Positions 37,847-46,724 are shown, counted from the first letter of the stretch. The stretch: 64,000 nucleotides of DNA from Diphasiastrum complanatum (GCA_029204225.1 MU832537.1:1-64000); one strand, 5' to 3'. The notes: generated by a model not told the origin, from the sequence alone. Numbers and translations are program-made.

Positions 37847-39762
37847 TCAATGATTCTCAAGTGCCAAAATGGTACATAAGACTGTGAAATATAAATAAAT
37901 ATGTCGTCCAATGGAGCGCAATGCATTAGTGTCCGACTACATAATGTGCACAATATGAAATGTGAAATAGGACCAAAAATTGGCACTATGATATTTTTGT
38001 GTGGCCTATAGTGTGAAAGAAGTATGGATCATAGATGCACAGGGCATTTCCAAACACAATTAGGGTTTATTGGACGCAGATTTATTTATCTTTTGGGTTT
38101 TTTCAGTTTTGAGTGTTTTATTAATAGCACAAGTGAATAGACCTTTATATAACAGTTTTGGGAGCTCAAGTCAAGAATTGTTTACAGATTGTGTATGGCA
38201 TTTTCAACCATAAAAGCCTAACCCTAACTTCTGGAACGTTTTTCGGAACGTGGATTGCAATTATGATACATATGTGTGTGATGTGCATGTGCGCGTGCAT
38301 GCATGTGTGAATTTTGGCTCATATTTGTAGCAAAATTTAAGCATGACAACAATATTGTTTAAACAATGTCAAGCTAATTGCATATGGCAGGAAATCTCAT
38401 AGCAAAGAAAGGATAAAAATAGCCAAGATTCTAGAAACCTGTTAGGTGTTTTGCAAGGAAATGTAGAAAGATACATAGAACGCGACATCGAGAGAGATGT
38501 GAGCAACAGCAGGACACAATTCATACCTTTTGAATTCTTTCAAAATACCTTCACAAGATCTATACACCAATGCAGGCCATGACTAGTAAGAAGATGAGTG
38601 GCACAAATGATGCTCTTTGTTTTGAAGAAAACTCAGTCCGAAGAGGATACTTATTCAGGCATCTATCTACACAACATCGGAAAAACGACTAAAGGGCTAA
38701 AACAAATGGAGCAGTACTGGAAGAGGGTAGCACAAAGAACGAAGAGATAATGGAGGAGAAGACAAAGAGGAAAAGATGATTGTAAACTTGGACAAAAATG
38801 GATGCAGAGCAATTTGATAAGCAAAGGAACCACTAGAATGATCGTCGAGGCAAAAAACTACATCCATCTAGCATCTTTCAAAGGTTACAAGCTACCTTTC
38901 TGCTAAACTGGTGAATATTGAAGCTATGCTCCAAAGCACTAACAGTTTGGTTTATGTAATGTCGCCTGCAGTAAAGGAGTTAATTAAGAGTTGCTACTAT
39001 GTCGACTTTGAAGCAACAAATCCCGGTTGCTGTGGATTAGGGATATCTAAGAGCCTTGTGCTCTGAATATGGAGTGACTTTCTTGTGGATGTACAATGTA
39101 TATATTGTGCATTGAAATATGCAGGTGTGATCAGTTACACGCAATTGGGCAACTTCATATCGATTAGAAAATTCTAATGTAGAGCTCTTCATTCTTGCAA
39201 AGAAACTATGGGTCTAAAGCTCTCTTGTTTCTTTCAATATGTATCATATTGTGACTAAAAACAACCTCATGATTCCAATCTTGCATTGTGATAAAAAAAA
39301 GCCACAATTGAACTGACCATCTGTCTTGTCCATTTCACCTTCCGTCTATGCAACCAGAGTCTCAAAAACTGCATCTTGCATACAGGACAACAAAATCAAT
39401 GCTCGGAGCACGGCCTTGCAAGATGTCAAAAGGTTTTAGACAGTCAAAAACATTGCTTACCCAGTCTGTCTAATAAAGACAAGATTTTGCATTGCCAAAG
39501 GACCGTTTCGATGGGCACAAAAACTCAAGCCATCCCCAGAACTTGAAATTCATCTTATGCATAAGAGGCAAGGAGCAATGCATGCAATCTCAAGCTTGAA
39601 GAAAAGTCAGAGAAATACCTGAAAAAAGGCGGTGGCAGCAATCAGACCATTTATGGTGGCCAGTGCCACGTTCACTTCAGGTGTGGGTTTTCTGTGACAA
39701 TCGCCGTTGCTTACTGAAACCAGCAGCAGCTTAACAAATGTCTCCAATCTAGAGCTTGCCAT
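14179..39762 (-). CDS. THH1/TOM1/TOM3-like multi-pass membrane protein gene (8-exon model)
   Basis: Exons (minus): 39,762-39,619; 29,885-29,852; 22,465-22,379; 22,167-22,116; 21,941-21,755; 15,237-15,142; 14,943-14,883; and a weak last exon 14,303-14,179. Every junction is GT-AG and all phases join without a stop, giving about 261 residues. Key features in order: hydrophobic N-terminus (ALATINGLIAATAFFQ joined to VFHFLIGAASA), WQCWPHACGF, membrane helix LPQIIFLSTFLLLLSFW joined to VDLCHEHTDEEDEEEDEE, a basic stretch ending RGRQKFLVV, helix VVISIFVLTAGFALLIWVG, KIDSDTVAQ, then IYSDLFAVVILM and GGGLAAYG. The LLSFWVDLCH and RQKF...LIWVG...D..VAQ.Y.DLFA patterns are, to my knowledge, those of plant THH1/TOM1/TOM3-domain proteins (tonoplast or endomembrane). 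The family usually has about seven helices, so the C-terminus looks short. Transposons fill introns 1, 2 and 5. No homology search was run. Confidence 0.72.
14477..14512. repeat. Two adjacent perfect palindromes
   Basis: TTCAGAAACGCGTTTCTGAA (14,477-14,496) and CGTTTCTAGAAACG (14,499-14,512) are both perfectly self-complementary and share the GTTTC core. They resemble the GTTCC palindromes at the end of the MITE at 19,497 and may be one end of a related element; the other end was not found. Confidence 0.7.
14883..14943 (-). CDS. THH1/TOM1-like gene, exon 7
   Basis: Acceptor TTTGCAG|ATTTATTC and donor TTATG|GTGAGT, phase 0 to 1. It encodes IYSDLFAVVILMSGGGLAAY plus one base: another membrane helix. 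Confidence 0.76.
15142..15237 (-). CDS. THH1/TOM1-like gene, exon 6
   Basis: Exactly 32 codons, phase 0 to 0, between GACTCAG|GTGG and CCCAG|GTACTT. It encodes the helix VVISIFVLTAGFALLIWVG followed by KIDSDTVAQ. Confidence 0.78.
15238..19488 (-). other. Intron 5 (part) of the THH1/TOM1-like gene
   Basis: Apart from the tandem repeat at 16.2-16.5 kb and the short repeats AAGGTCGA (18,430-18,570) and GGACGTAGTATGCA (twice near 18,980), no gene or element was recognised. Confidence 0.5.
16171..16487. repeat. Three-unit tandem repeat, period 102-112 bp
   Basis: Units start at 16,171, 16,283 and 16,385 with AAAGGTT(C/T)TGTTTCAAA and each includes a TCGCTCATT(C/T)(A/G)AAAGGCT-like end. The copies are diverged, so the amplification is old. 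Confidence 0.8.
19497..20168. mobile_element. hAT-type MITE with 8-bp target duplication
   Basis: The ends are inverted: left CTTAGTTGCCCGTTCCG and right (complement) CTTAGAAGCCCGTTCCG, 15 of 17 alike. The flanks GATGGAAG (19,489-19,496) and GATGGAAG (20,169-20,176) form a perfect 8-bp duplication, the hAT size. The left end continues into a 46-bp near-perfect palindrome of GTTCC/GGAAC blocks; the right end has its own hairpin. Inside is a two-fold direct repeat of 104 bp (starts 19,700 and 19,804). No transposase is present, so movement would need an autonomous partner. Confidence 0.85.
20177..21754 (-). other. Intron 5 (rest); nothing else seen
   Basis: AT-rich sequence with no recognisable element. 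A 19-bp near-direct repeat AATAGAATGAYGAGTCAGC occurs twice at 21,714-21,750, next to the exon 5 donor. Confidence 0.5.
21755..21941 (-). CDS. THH1/TOM1-like gene, exon 5
   Basis: Acceptor AATTGTAG|GGTGG and donor GTTGTG|GTATGG. It encodes VDLCHEHTDEEDEEEDEE, a proline/serine linker, then an R/K/C-rich cytosolic loop ending RGRQKFLVV. A second good donor (CACCT|GTAAGA at 21,825) exists inside the exon but would break the phase to exon 6. Confidence 0.75.
22116..22167 (-). CDS. THH1/TOM1-like gene, exon 4
   Basis: A 52-nt exon between GTTGTGCAG|CTCTGCC and TTTTTG|GTACG encodes LPQIIFLSTFLLLLSF, a membrane helix, with the split tryptophan finished by exon 5. Confidence 0.75.
22379..22465 (-). 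CDS. THH1/TOM1-like gene, exon 3
   Basis: Acceptor TTTAAACAG|GATATTCC and donor GTAG|GTAAGG. With phase 1 in and 1 out it encodes YSTYFILNLIGTKH then RWQCWPHACGFVAV. The two-tryptophan, CGF pattern before the next helix fits the family. Confidence 0.68.
22659..22762 (-). other. Ambiguous splice-bounded open block (not in the THH1/TOM1-like model)
   Basis: On the minus strand an acceptor (TTTCTCATTAG|TGGACC) and donor (CACCTG|GTAAAT) bound an open block containing LKKALKALRNLRASIFKG. On the plus strand the same DNA is bounded by ATTTACCAG|GTGGCT and TTCAAG|GTTTGA with VAISDFLPARFPLKMEALRF. Its phase does not fit the host gene. It could be an alternative exon or chance. Confidence 0.25.
23772..23855 (+). 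mobile_element. 84-bp tRNA-like retroposon (SINE-like) with 15-bp target duplication
   Basis: An A-box-like TGGCTCAAATGG (23,783-23,794) and a B-box GTTCAAGCC (23,828-23,836) lie 33 bp apart, as in a tRNA-type RNA polymerase III promoter. The element is flanked by perfect 15-bp repeats CATTATTTACCATAA (23,757-23,771 and 23,856-23,870), the size expected for LINE-mediated insertion. It has no long tail, so it is either a very short SINE or a retroposed tRNA-like transcript. A partial third copy of the flank lies at about 23,910. Confidence 0.72.
23871..26121 (-). other. Intron 2 sequence, no gene seen
   Basis: Only small chance frames. No repeat family was recognised between the SINE-like insert and the copia element. 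Confidence 0.5.
26127..26734 (+). repeat. 5' LTR (3'-truncated) of the copia element
   Basis: Aligns with 28,337-28,941 at high identity and then diverges into gag-coding sequence, showing loss of the LTR end and primer binding site. Confidence 0.88.
26735..28300 (+). pseudogene. copia gag-protease relic fused to RNase H end
   Basis: Gag (UBN2-like) coding begins near 26,735 without its N-terminus and has in-frame stops TAG (26,908) and TGA (26,986). From 27,094 a 400-codon frame follows: two zinc knuckles at residues 87-100 (CDHCHKPGHTANRC) and 108-120 (CMHCKKGHFAYEC), then the aspartic protease DSGATSH near 169. After about residue 285 the integrase expected there is missing. Another frame at 28,214-28,300 reads VADLLTKPLDKPLF, the C-terminal signature of copia RNase H. 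It cannot transpose on its own. Confidence 0.88.
28337..29025 (+). repeat. 3' LTR of the copia element
   Basis: It starts right after the polypurine tract with TGTCAG. The 3' boundary (CA at 29,024-29,025) is chosen because AGGGA follows and matches the left flank. A minus-strand frame crosses this boundary (28,964-29,176) but has no recognisable domain. Confidence 0.75.
29031..29851 (-). other. Intron 2 sequence, no gene seen
   Basis: Nothing beyond small frames. The minus-strand peptide VRNLLSSFLFWTAIKLG near 29,100 is hydrophobic but its phase does not fit the host gene. Confidence 0.4.
29852..29885 (-). CDS. THH1/TOM1-like gene, exon 2 (34-nt microexon)
   Basis: Acceptor CTTTGCAG|GTATTTC and donor GCGCAG|GTAGTT bound VFHFLIGAASA plus one base. 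Incoming phase 0 and outgoing phase 1 match its neighbours exactly, which supports this very short exon. Confidence 0.62.
30721..31047. repeat. Tandem duplication, period about 161 bp
   Basis: TACCATAGTCACATGCA begins both units (30,721 and 30,882), and both end with a GGAGCTCTC(G/C)ATCTCCTCTTT block. Several small indels separate the copies. Confidence 0.8.
31361..31436. repeat. Compound microsatellite (TG)25(AG)13
   Basis: Uninterrupted TG repeats at 31,361-31,410 followed by AG repeats to 31,436, in intron 1 of the host gene. Confidence 0.98.
31980..34320 (+). mobile_element. Old, heavily decayed LINE, copy 3
   Basis: Scattered pieces of the same LINE family in the right order. Near 32,070 an endonuclease start (LMFFMEPHESKE); near 32,500 EYNEHLLRLGESHELAIY; near 32,600 RGHNIVDYLIG; at 34,051-34,293 the C-terminal zinc-finger region (LCKLGEIETNELFIFYCP, then YEITGRYHYLF). 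The first cysteine pair and most frames are damaged and RT is not recognisable. It is much more diverged than copies 1 and 2. Confidence 0.7.
35272..35850 (-). pseudogene. LINE copy 2 C-terminal domain with zinc finger
   Basis: A 192-residue frame ending with the zf-RVT-like pattern C-x2-C ... H-x4-C (RLCLLCPLHEIESEEHFIF then RCP) and YEIRVRYHCLF. The same motif recurs in LINE copy 3 at 34.2 kb. It lies downstream of RT and before the 3' UTR. Confidence 0.8.
36188..36709 (-). pseudogene. LINE copy 2 reverse transcriptase fragment
   Basis: The RT blocks include LGQAGFRAHYSTIDHIFTLR and GVKQGCSLSPVLFGLYIDEL. The catalytic DD block comes next but one base is gained or lost just before it, so the frame reads WMMWY instead of a DDVVL-type motif. 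RT is therefore inactive. Confidence 0.85.
37161..37800 (-). pseudogene. LINE copy 2 endonuclease domain
   Basis: The APE-type domain is long and readable: IGVWNCDGIHSSS, LLFFMETHKSQVRG, GSGGVACLYRES, RDIFIVAYYFPPESS and the catalytic block FLTGDFNARTTS. A second frame (36,892-37,281) continues with HSVVDYLMGSPS and LSDHSFLSFAIG. So all catalytic blocks exist, split by one frameshift near 37,280. The frame upstream of about 37,800 is only translated (GA)n. Confidence 0.88.
37803..37842. repeat. (GA)20 microsatellite
   Basis: Pure GA repeat at the 5' edge of LINE copy 2. Confidence 0.97.
37851..39618 (-). other. Intron 1 sequence near exon 1; no gene seen
   Basis: Unique-looking AT-rich sequence with no open frame or element. 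GGAACGTTTTTCGGAACG near 38,235 recalls the MITE end motif. Confidence 0.45.
39619..39762 (-). CDS. THH1/TOM1-like gene, exon 1 (start codon)
   Basis: ATG at 39,762-39,760 opens 48 codons starting MASSRLETFVKLLLVS and ending TAFFQ. The donor is CAG|GTATTTC, phase 0. The second half is hydrophobic and joins exon 2 to complete a membrane segment. Confidence 0.7.
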
Positions 39763-41900
39763 AGCTTCAAACTCCTATCCTCACCCTTTTTGCAAACTAC
39801 TATAAGTAAGAGTGTATGAAGCAGCTGAAGATAAACATTTCCAAAGCCAACTAGTTATTTGCTCAAATTGGGCACCTCAGAGGCTGCAAAACTGAGACAT
39901 GGCTCCGGATCTCACAAACCCACAAGAAGATGCGCTACATGTACGAATAGAATGGCAACATATGCATATATATGTTGAAATGGGGGGCAAAAAGTTGATG
40001 CAAATGCTAGTTCCATGCAAACGCTTTCCGAGCGAGATGGCTACAGTGTTAGCAACCCATGAATGGGAGGTGTTTCAATTGAGATAAAAAGGTCCAAAAA
40101 ACAAAAAACCCATGAGGAGGGAGAGCGAGAGACTAGGACGCGTGGAAAAGGAGAGAGCGACTTCTTCTCATTTTCTCCACCACACCTCATAAAAGTGCTG
40201 GTGGGGAGTATTCCTCCAAAATTTAGTGTAGGTAACTAAGGTAGGTTAGTGTAGGTAACTAGGGTGGGTGCTCAGTTTTTCCTTTATATTCCCATGCACC
40301 TCTAAAAGCGTAGGTTTTATATAGCTTCATAAAGCCGAAATTTTTTGTGAGCCTTTTCATCATAGCTCTCATGTGGATCATTAATAAAATATTGATTCAT
40401 AGCACATGACAAGATGTGCATGCGGACAACCAATGATAGGCTGCCACATAGAATTTGCACGTATTGGCAACCTATCATTGCCTATCCACGAGCATAATGT
40501 TGAAATAAGAAACACAAAAAAATTAGTTTAACATTGGCAAAAACTGCAAGAAGAAAATTTTGCACCTGGTCTATGTGAAAACCATAACAAAACAAAAACA
40601 TAAAAAAAAATAGCAAAGAAAAAAACTCGAAAAAAAAATGTTACAAAAATCGCAAAAAGATAATAATCATACATGGGCATCATGCAAGAGAAGGCTCTAG
40701 TGCCAATAGCCTTCCACCTTGCTTGGGCCCAAACCCCAGGCTGAAACCCTCGAACAAGGGCTCTTCAAAGGTTAGGTGGCATACATTAGGGTTTTAATAC
40801 CCCTTTTGAGTATGTGTGCATAATCAACCAGTATGGCATGTTTTGGATACATTCAATGGTACTTTACGATGCAAAATTGGAACTAGGAATTGTTAGCACT
40901 CATGGTGCAAAATTGGCACTAGAAATTGATGGCATAATACAACAGTGGATCTCTACCTTTTTGACCCTGGCGGAGTAGCCATTCCACTTTGGCAAGCTTG
41001 TGATTCAGTCGTGCTACTAATAATGCATGCATAATCAACCAACATGACCGATTAAGATGCAAAATTGTCATTAGGGTGGCACTTCATTCTATAGTAGTCT
41101 ACAAGATAGAATGGGCGATCTTTAAAGTGCCACTTCAATTTTGTGCTGAAACATTAGAACTTGGCCCGTTCTATGATATGTAAATGCATATAGTTTGGAT
41201 ACATCTCGTATATGTTGTCATGGAATGTATACAAACCATACACAATATCATAGGCATTAGACACTAGATGTATCCAAACCATATTCATAGTCTCAAAGGA
41301 TGACGCATATGATCCATATGCATTCCATATACATTACAAGTTCCTGAAATAGCTAAGAGTCAAGACCCATTTTTTGCTTCCTCCAATTTTCTTCTACAAT
41401 CACGAATCGCAGATGATTCACGAGAGAATTGAGGAATCTACAATGCCAAATGTAATTTCATATTCTGAGTTTGGATAGTTTTTGTCAATTTTAAGGGAGT
41501 AATGCCAAACAAGTCAATAAAAAGTCAAAACAGTCCAATTTTATTGGTAAAATTTGTAATTGATAGGAATTGACCAAAAGTAAATCTGATTTTGTTTTTG
41601 GTTAAATCTTATGGTGAATTGTATGCAAAAGATCATACTAAAACTGCTTTTCATACTAGTGGATGATTTTTGTATATTAGGAATTCAACCCAAGTATAGG
41701 ATAAAAATAAAATTGTTTCAGACTTTTTTCTACAATAATTAAATTTTTACATTTACTAGTGTCTATATATCTTCTTAGTACCTAGCTGAAATAGATTTTC
41801 AGGGGACTGCAAATTCTAAGGGGGGACGAAGAGTTGACATCAAAGGTAGTAAGTGTGATCAAGAAATGTATCTTTGTAACCATTGAGTTATCCGCAGTTT
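39763..41900. other. Upstream flank of the THH1/TOM1-like gene; no other gene seen
   Basis: The promoter of the minus-strand host gene should lie just above 39,763, but no clear TATA box and start could be assigned. Direct repeats TTAGTGTAGGTAACTA occur twice at 40,209-40,262. An inverted pair (ATAGTTTGGATACATCT near 41,190 and AGATGTATCCAAACCAT near 41,267) forms a hairpin of MITE type. Confidence 0.45.
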
Positions 41901-42207
41901 TGGATTGTTGGAGGGTTTGCGGATATTGAGGCAACCCTAACCCTAGTTAATAAGTGAGAGGGATTTGGCACCCTGTGTGTGTAACTCCAACCCGATGATC
42001 ACATAGTTATTTGATTAGTTAGGAAGTTAATAAAAGGACTTTAGGCCTTTTGAGGGACTTTTAATGTCGTAGGGCCTAAATGTCAAGTTAGTGAATAAAG
42101 TTGGGGCTCCCACCAAAACTGGTTTAAAATTCAAATTCAAATTGGTTCCTTCCAATTTTTGAATTGAGTTCCCTCCATTTTTTGGAACTGAAGTTAGAAT
42201 TGGCTAC

Positions 42208-42215
42208 TATAAATA
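42208..42215 (+). promoter_or_regulatory. TATA box, probably of the LTR promoter
   Basis: TATAAATA lies about 410 bp before the LTR 3' end at 42,618, a normal position for the U3 promoter of a gypsy LTR. Confidence 0.4.
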
Positions 42216-42443
42216 AGAGCAAACTCGAGTTTGTAAAACTTGTTTCATCTTCATTTCTAATACAAGCAGGTTGGTCCTCTTATGAAGTGGATGTGGAATG
42301 TCCTTGCTCTCTATCTCTTTCCTCCATCTCTCATGCTTTCTTTGTGGTTGCTAGTTTGATTATTGTTGGATTTGCTTATTCTTATGCTTTTTGTGAGAGA
42401 GAGAGGGAGAGAGAGAGAGAGATGAGTAAGCTTTCATCATTGT

Positions 42444-42618
42444 GGATTAGTGTTGATGGATCTTAAAGTTAATTGTGGATCATCTAGGCATGCTGGATTT
42501 GGATTTATGCTATCGCTCTCATGGGATCGAACCTCCTCGTGACATCTAACCTCATCTCCTTGATGCTTGTGTGCTTGGATCTTGGGTTGACGATAGGGTA
42601 GGAAATAGCCCCACAACA
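42444..42618 (+). mobile_element. Gypsy LTR 3' part
   Basis: Homologous to 53,279-53,475 in inverse orientation; both end ...AGCCCCACAACA. It is followed after four bases by a tRNA-Asp-type primer site. The LTR probably begins several hundred bases earlier, since the TATA box is at 42,208, but its 5' end was not found. No gag or pol follows. Confidence 0.7.
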
Positions 42619-42622
42619 ATTT

Positions 42623-42640
42623 TGGCGTCGTTGTCGGGAA
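42623..42640 (+). other. Primer binding site, tRNA-Asp type
   Basis: TGGCGTCGTTGTCGGGAA differs from the TGGCGCCGTTGCCGGGGA site of Athila/Tat-like gypsy elements at three positions, all C-to-T or G-to-A changes, as expected from decay of methylated cytosines. Confidence 0.75.
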
Positions 42641-43674
42641 GCTATGCCAATTTATCAATTTGTAGCATGTTTGGATGGATGTTAGCTTGCATTAGGCATC
42701 TTGTTGGCATAAGTAGGGTAAAAAATGAATTTTAGGGTTAGATTGAGAGTGATTTTGCTTGATTTGAGTGGATCTTCTTGTTTGAAATCTAATCTGATTG
42801 TTGATCAAGAGAAGTTACTCAGATCACAATTCTTAAGATCCATTTGGATCTTAGAAATCAGAGAAAACAACAAAAATCGGTCATTTCTGCCAGATTTGAA
42901 CAAAAAAGGAGACAAAATCGTCACTTTTTACCCTCTTACAAGAAACCTTCGCCGAGTTGCAAGAAGCTTCAGTTTTAGTCACGGAACCTTCAAATTGAAG
43001 GGCGAAGGTTAATTCCCAGCAGATTTACAAAAACATCAAAAAACTATCAGAAAACACCAAAAAATCATCAAAACCCTAAAAAATACAGAAAAAGAACCTT
43101 CGTTTGATTCATTGTGCATAGGTGTGATTCAGATCTATCTACTGCTAAGTCGGCGAAGAATAATACCAAAAATAGAAGGCCAAAGTGACTGTTCATCTAG
43201 TTGATGGTAATCTTTTGTGGGAAATTTATAACTTTCTACAAAAATATCAGTTCTCTAAGGAGAACCTTTGCCTAAACCTTCGACAAAGTTTGTGTTAGTC
43301 CTACTTACCATTTTTTATACTCAATGAGTTGGGCGAACGCATTTTTATATATTTGAATTTAGCATGCTACGACAAACTTGGATCTCTAAAAAAGAACCTC
43401 CAATCAATTTGAGATATTGTCCTTATGTCATAGCTCCAAGCTCCTTCTCCAACTACACACAAAAGCCATAAAAAGCAAGCAAGCTAGGCATCATAAGGAA
43501 TAAGCGGAATGCTAGGAGGGTGCACTCTCTTCTTTATAGATAATGGAGAAGCTTTCCAAAGATGGTGAGGTGTGAAATTCAAGTGTGTGAAGTGTGGGGG
43601 AGACTCCAAGTGAAGTAGGGATAAATAGAGTTAAGGGATGAGGTGTAGGGATGTGTAAGAGTTTCAAGGGATTG

Positions 43675-43676
<2 letters not shown>
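42641..43676. other. Internal remnant after the tRNA-Asp PBS; no gene seen
   Basis: This would be the leader of the gypsy element. The 95-residue frame at 42,725-43,012 has no recognisable domain. Confidence 0.45.

Positions 43677-43760
<84 letters not shown>
43677..43760. repeat. (GA)42 microsatellite
   Basis: 84 bp of uninterrupted GA repeat. A shorter interrupted GA tract lies at 42,394-42,421. Confidence 0.98.
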
Positions 43761-43765
<5 letters not shown>

Positions 43766-45220
43766 CATTTCACATAGTCTCTCTTGACAAGACCAAACCC
43801 TTTGAACCCTTCAATTTATAGCATAACAGGTCAAAACAATGTTGTATAAAGTTTAACATTACAGAGTACCATAAAGTGAAGCAAGTTTTAAGACACTCAA
43901 TTGTTACCTGCCACCATCCCACACAACAAAACTGCACAAGTTAGTTACGTGAGAAAGACAAGTGTCATAGTTGAGCATCAATTATCATCCATGTCCGAAA
44001 CAAGATCACTACTTTATCAGCTTGATTGCAATTATAAAAAGTACGTCCAATCTTCCCAATCATGCATTTCATAACTTAGCAAAACATTTTGCCCTTTAAC
44101 GAAGCCGTATTTGGGCAGAAGCCATACTAATCGGTAAAAGAGCAAAAAGAATGTATTAGGTTCACATACACATTCTACATATAAGCAGCTATCTTTCACT
44201 ATGCAGATGCATAGAGACCTGACATTGGCCACAATGCTAGATACTAGAGCAGCTTCGTGCTATACTAGTCCCATGGATTTCTCATAAAACATTTCCGGGA
44301 GTCCAAGCACTGAACATCTTGGACAATTTGTGACTAGTGTCCAAAACTTCACGAAAGTTTGGCCAAGGCACTGGTCAAAGACACTGGTCAAATGGTTCCG
44401 AAATTAAAAAAAAAATTACACACTAAGAAATGAAAAGAAAAAATATCAAAGGAACTGTAAATTCTTTTTAGAACTGAAAATTTGAATAGAATGACGCAAC
44501 TGAAGATCTCTAAGATTAATTGCCATTATTTGCAATTTTATATATAAGTTAATGTTGCACTAATAATTAAGTTCAACCCGTTACTAGAGAGCTTTTAATA
44601 GAATCATTCTAATCAAATTTGTTCTGAATGGATCTTGATTTCCACTTGTTCTTTCAAATTTCTAAATTTGTCAAACCAAGGGGGTGTTAGGGCATGACCT
44701 AAAATCCTTTCTAGTGACCGAAAAGGTTCGAAAATGGGAGAAAGAATATATGAGTTGGAATTCGTACTATGAAAATGGAATTCTTAAATTTCTGAGACCT
44801 TGGCATAGTATCGATAAATCGGATTCAAAAGTTACTTGAATTATTTATTATATCTTGAGATTTTGAGAATATCCAAAGTATCTTGTATGTTTCGATTGGA
44901 TCAATCAATTTTTTGGAATGATTGATCAGAAAGTGGACGGTCTTAATGGAGGAAGAACCTGTGGTATGGGATGCAGGCAATTCCAAAGAGAATATCTGAA
45001 ACTAACTGATCAAGGTGACCACAGTAGAGTCGTATATCTTGAATGATGCCAATTACTATCTGTCACAAGAGGGTATTTTGTCAGAGTTTTTGAGGTATTG
45101 GTCATAACTCTTTACAGATACTTCAAATCACAAAATTGGAAAACCTCAAAGCTATTTCTTCTTCTTGAAAGTACATTTGTGAATTTCTTTAAATCTAGTA
45201 ACCCGATTTCATGTGATAAC
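43761..45220. other. No gene seen
   Basis: AT-rich sequence without recognisable coding or repeats up to the left inverted terminus at 45,221. Confidence 0.5.
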
Positions 45221-45535
45221 ACCGTTGCGTATCAAATGGGTAATATTTCGTGGAAACGGGAACTATAAGAAATATTCCTAGAATCTTGTTAAAAATGGCA
45301 CTTTTTAACACATTTCAAAAAAGAATGTCATATAGTATCATACCCATTGCCAAAAGTACATTAAAAAATCACAAATTTTCTTACAAAATTTTGTACCAAA
45401 ATTTTAAAATATGTAAAAACTAAAGTATTAAATTTTTTTGCTAAATGTTCCAGTACCTAAAAATTAAAAAGAGCCCAATTGGTACAATTTATTCAGATTT
45501 GTGCAAAATGTATACAAAATCTAGCATTTTTTGGA

Positions 45536-46093
45536 TCAAACATCAAAACCTATATCCTTGTTTGTGTCTATGCCTCCAGATTCAACATCATTAATATCAT
45601 CATCAAAATGTGAAGAAGTGGAAGATCTACCCTCCTCATTACTAGCAATCAAAACATTATCTTCATCCCTATGCAGTCTGAGGTCATCCTCTACATGCTC
45701 TTGTTTTTCTTGACGAAGGTCCAACTTCACCAACACATTCTTTTCATGACAGTCTTTGACGAATGATTTTCTTTGTTGGTTTCCAAAACTAGTGACCCAA
45801 ATTGGTTAATTCAAATTCATAAACAGTAATGTCAACTTCCTCGAGCCTCGGGACAAGGTGACTTAAGTGGAACTGATTTTTGGTTGTGAGACGTCTTTTT
45901 TACCATTTGATATTGCAATCATCTCAGAAACATACTTTCTTGTAAATGCATCATGATGTTTTGTTCGATACCAGTGTACATTAATAGATACAATCTCACC
46001 ATTCTCAAACTTTGACAAATCACCAACCTTGCATAACCAAAAAGGATGGCCAAGAGGATTGTCATCTGCAAGTGTGACAGCCATTGTACCCAC
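45536..46093 (-). pseudogene. Unrecognised C-terminal coding remnant inside the TIR element
   Basis: The frame at 45,863-46,093 contains LADDNPLGHPFWLCKVGDL then IVSINVHWYRTKHHDAFTRK, a compact pattern (PFW.KV ... VHWY) that looks like a small beta-rich domain near a protein C-terminus. A broken stretch with EFELTNLG follows, then an acidic tail at 45,536-45,736 (EDDLRLHRDED, SSHFDDDINDVESGG). I cannot name the family. Position inside inverted termini suggests it belonged to the transposon's protein. Confidence 0.4.
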
Positions 46094-46375
46094 CTTGATT
46101 TCCTACACATTTCCCCTGCAAAAGTTAGCAAGTTCTTCTTGTCTTTGACAAGATTTGGAGTGCCCAAACACATACACTAAAAAATCAGATTCTCGAGAAA
46201 GCAAACAAGAGGATGGCCAAGAGGATTGCCATCTGCAAGTGTGGCAGCCATTGTGCCCACCTTGATTTCTTGCACATTTTCCCTCCAAAAGTTAGCAAGT
46301 TCTTCTTGTCTTTGACAAGATTTGGAGTGCCCAAACACATATACTGGCAAACCAGATTCTCGAGAAAGCAAACAA
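46043..46375. repeat. 167-bp tandem duplication
   Basis: Copies 46,043-46,209 and 46,210-46,375 both run from AGGATGGCCAAGAGGATTG to GAGAAAGCAAACAAG with about a dozen differences. It duplicates part of the coding remnant. Confidence 0.9.
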
Positions 46376-46486
46376 GGTTATTTCGAAAAATCATATTAAA
46401 TCTAAACATTTCTTGGATTTTTGTGAGAACATTAGAAAAAACGACAGTTTTTAACGAAAAAAAAAAGATATTATTTTTTCATAAAA

Positions 46487-46705
46487 ACACCTCCCTTGAT
46501 ATGTGAAATCGATATCGTGTATCGATTTCCCGTATAAAAAAAAAAAAACCCAAAATAGCTCCCTTGATATAGGGAATCGATACCGGGTATCAAATTTGAT
46601 ACCCGGTATCGATTTCTCGTATCAAAAAAACCTCCCTTGGTACGGGAAATCGATACCGATATCGAATTCGATACTCGGCATCGATTTCCCGTATCAAGGG
46701 AGTTT
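46487..46705. repeat. Cluster of CTCCCTTG-led palindromes
   Basis: Three head-to-tail units each begin (A)CCTCCCTTG or GCTCCCTTG and contain self-complementary AATCGATACCG/CGGTATCGATT blocks. The middle unit holds a perfect 40-bp palindrome (46,575-46,614). The cluster ends with the inverse motif CAAGGGAG, so as a whole it can fold back. Confidence 0.85.
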
Positions 46706-46724
46706 TTTTGAATGAAAAAAAAAA

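Noticed and set aside
42164-42466. 100-residue plus frame ending in RERERERE
   Set aside because: The tail is translated GA microsatellite and the rest lies in LTR/leader sequence.
43579-43773. LSLSLSLS frame
   Set aside because: Pure translation of the (GA)42 tract.
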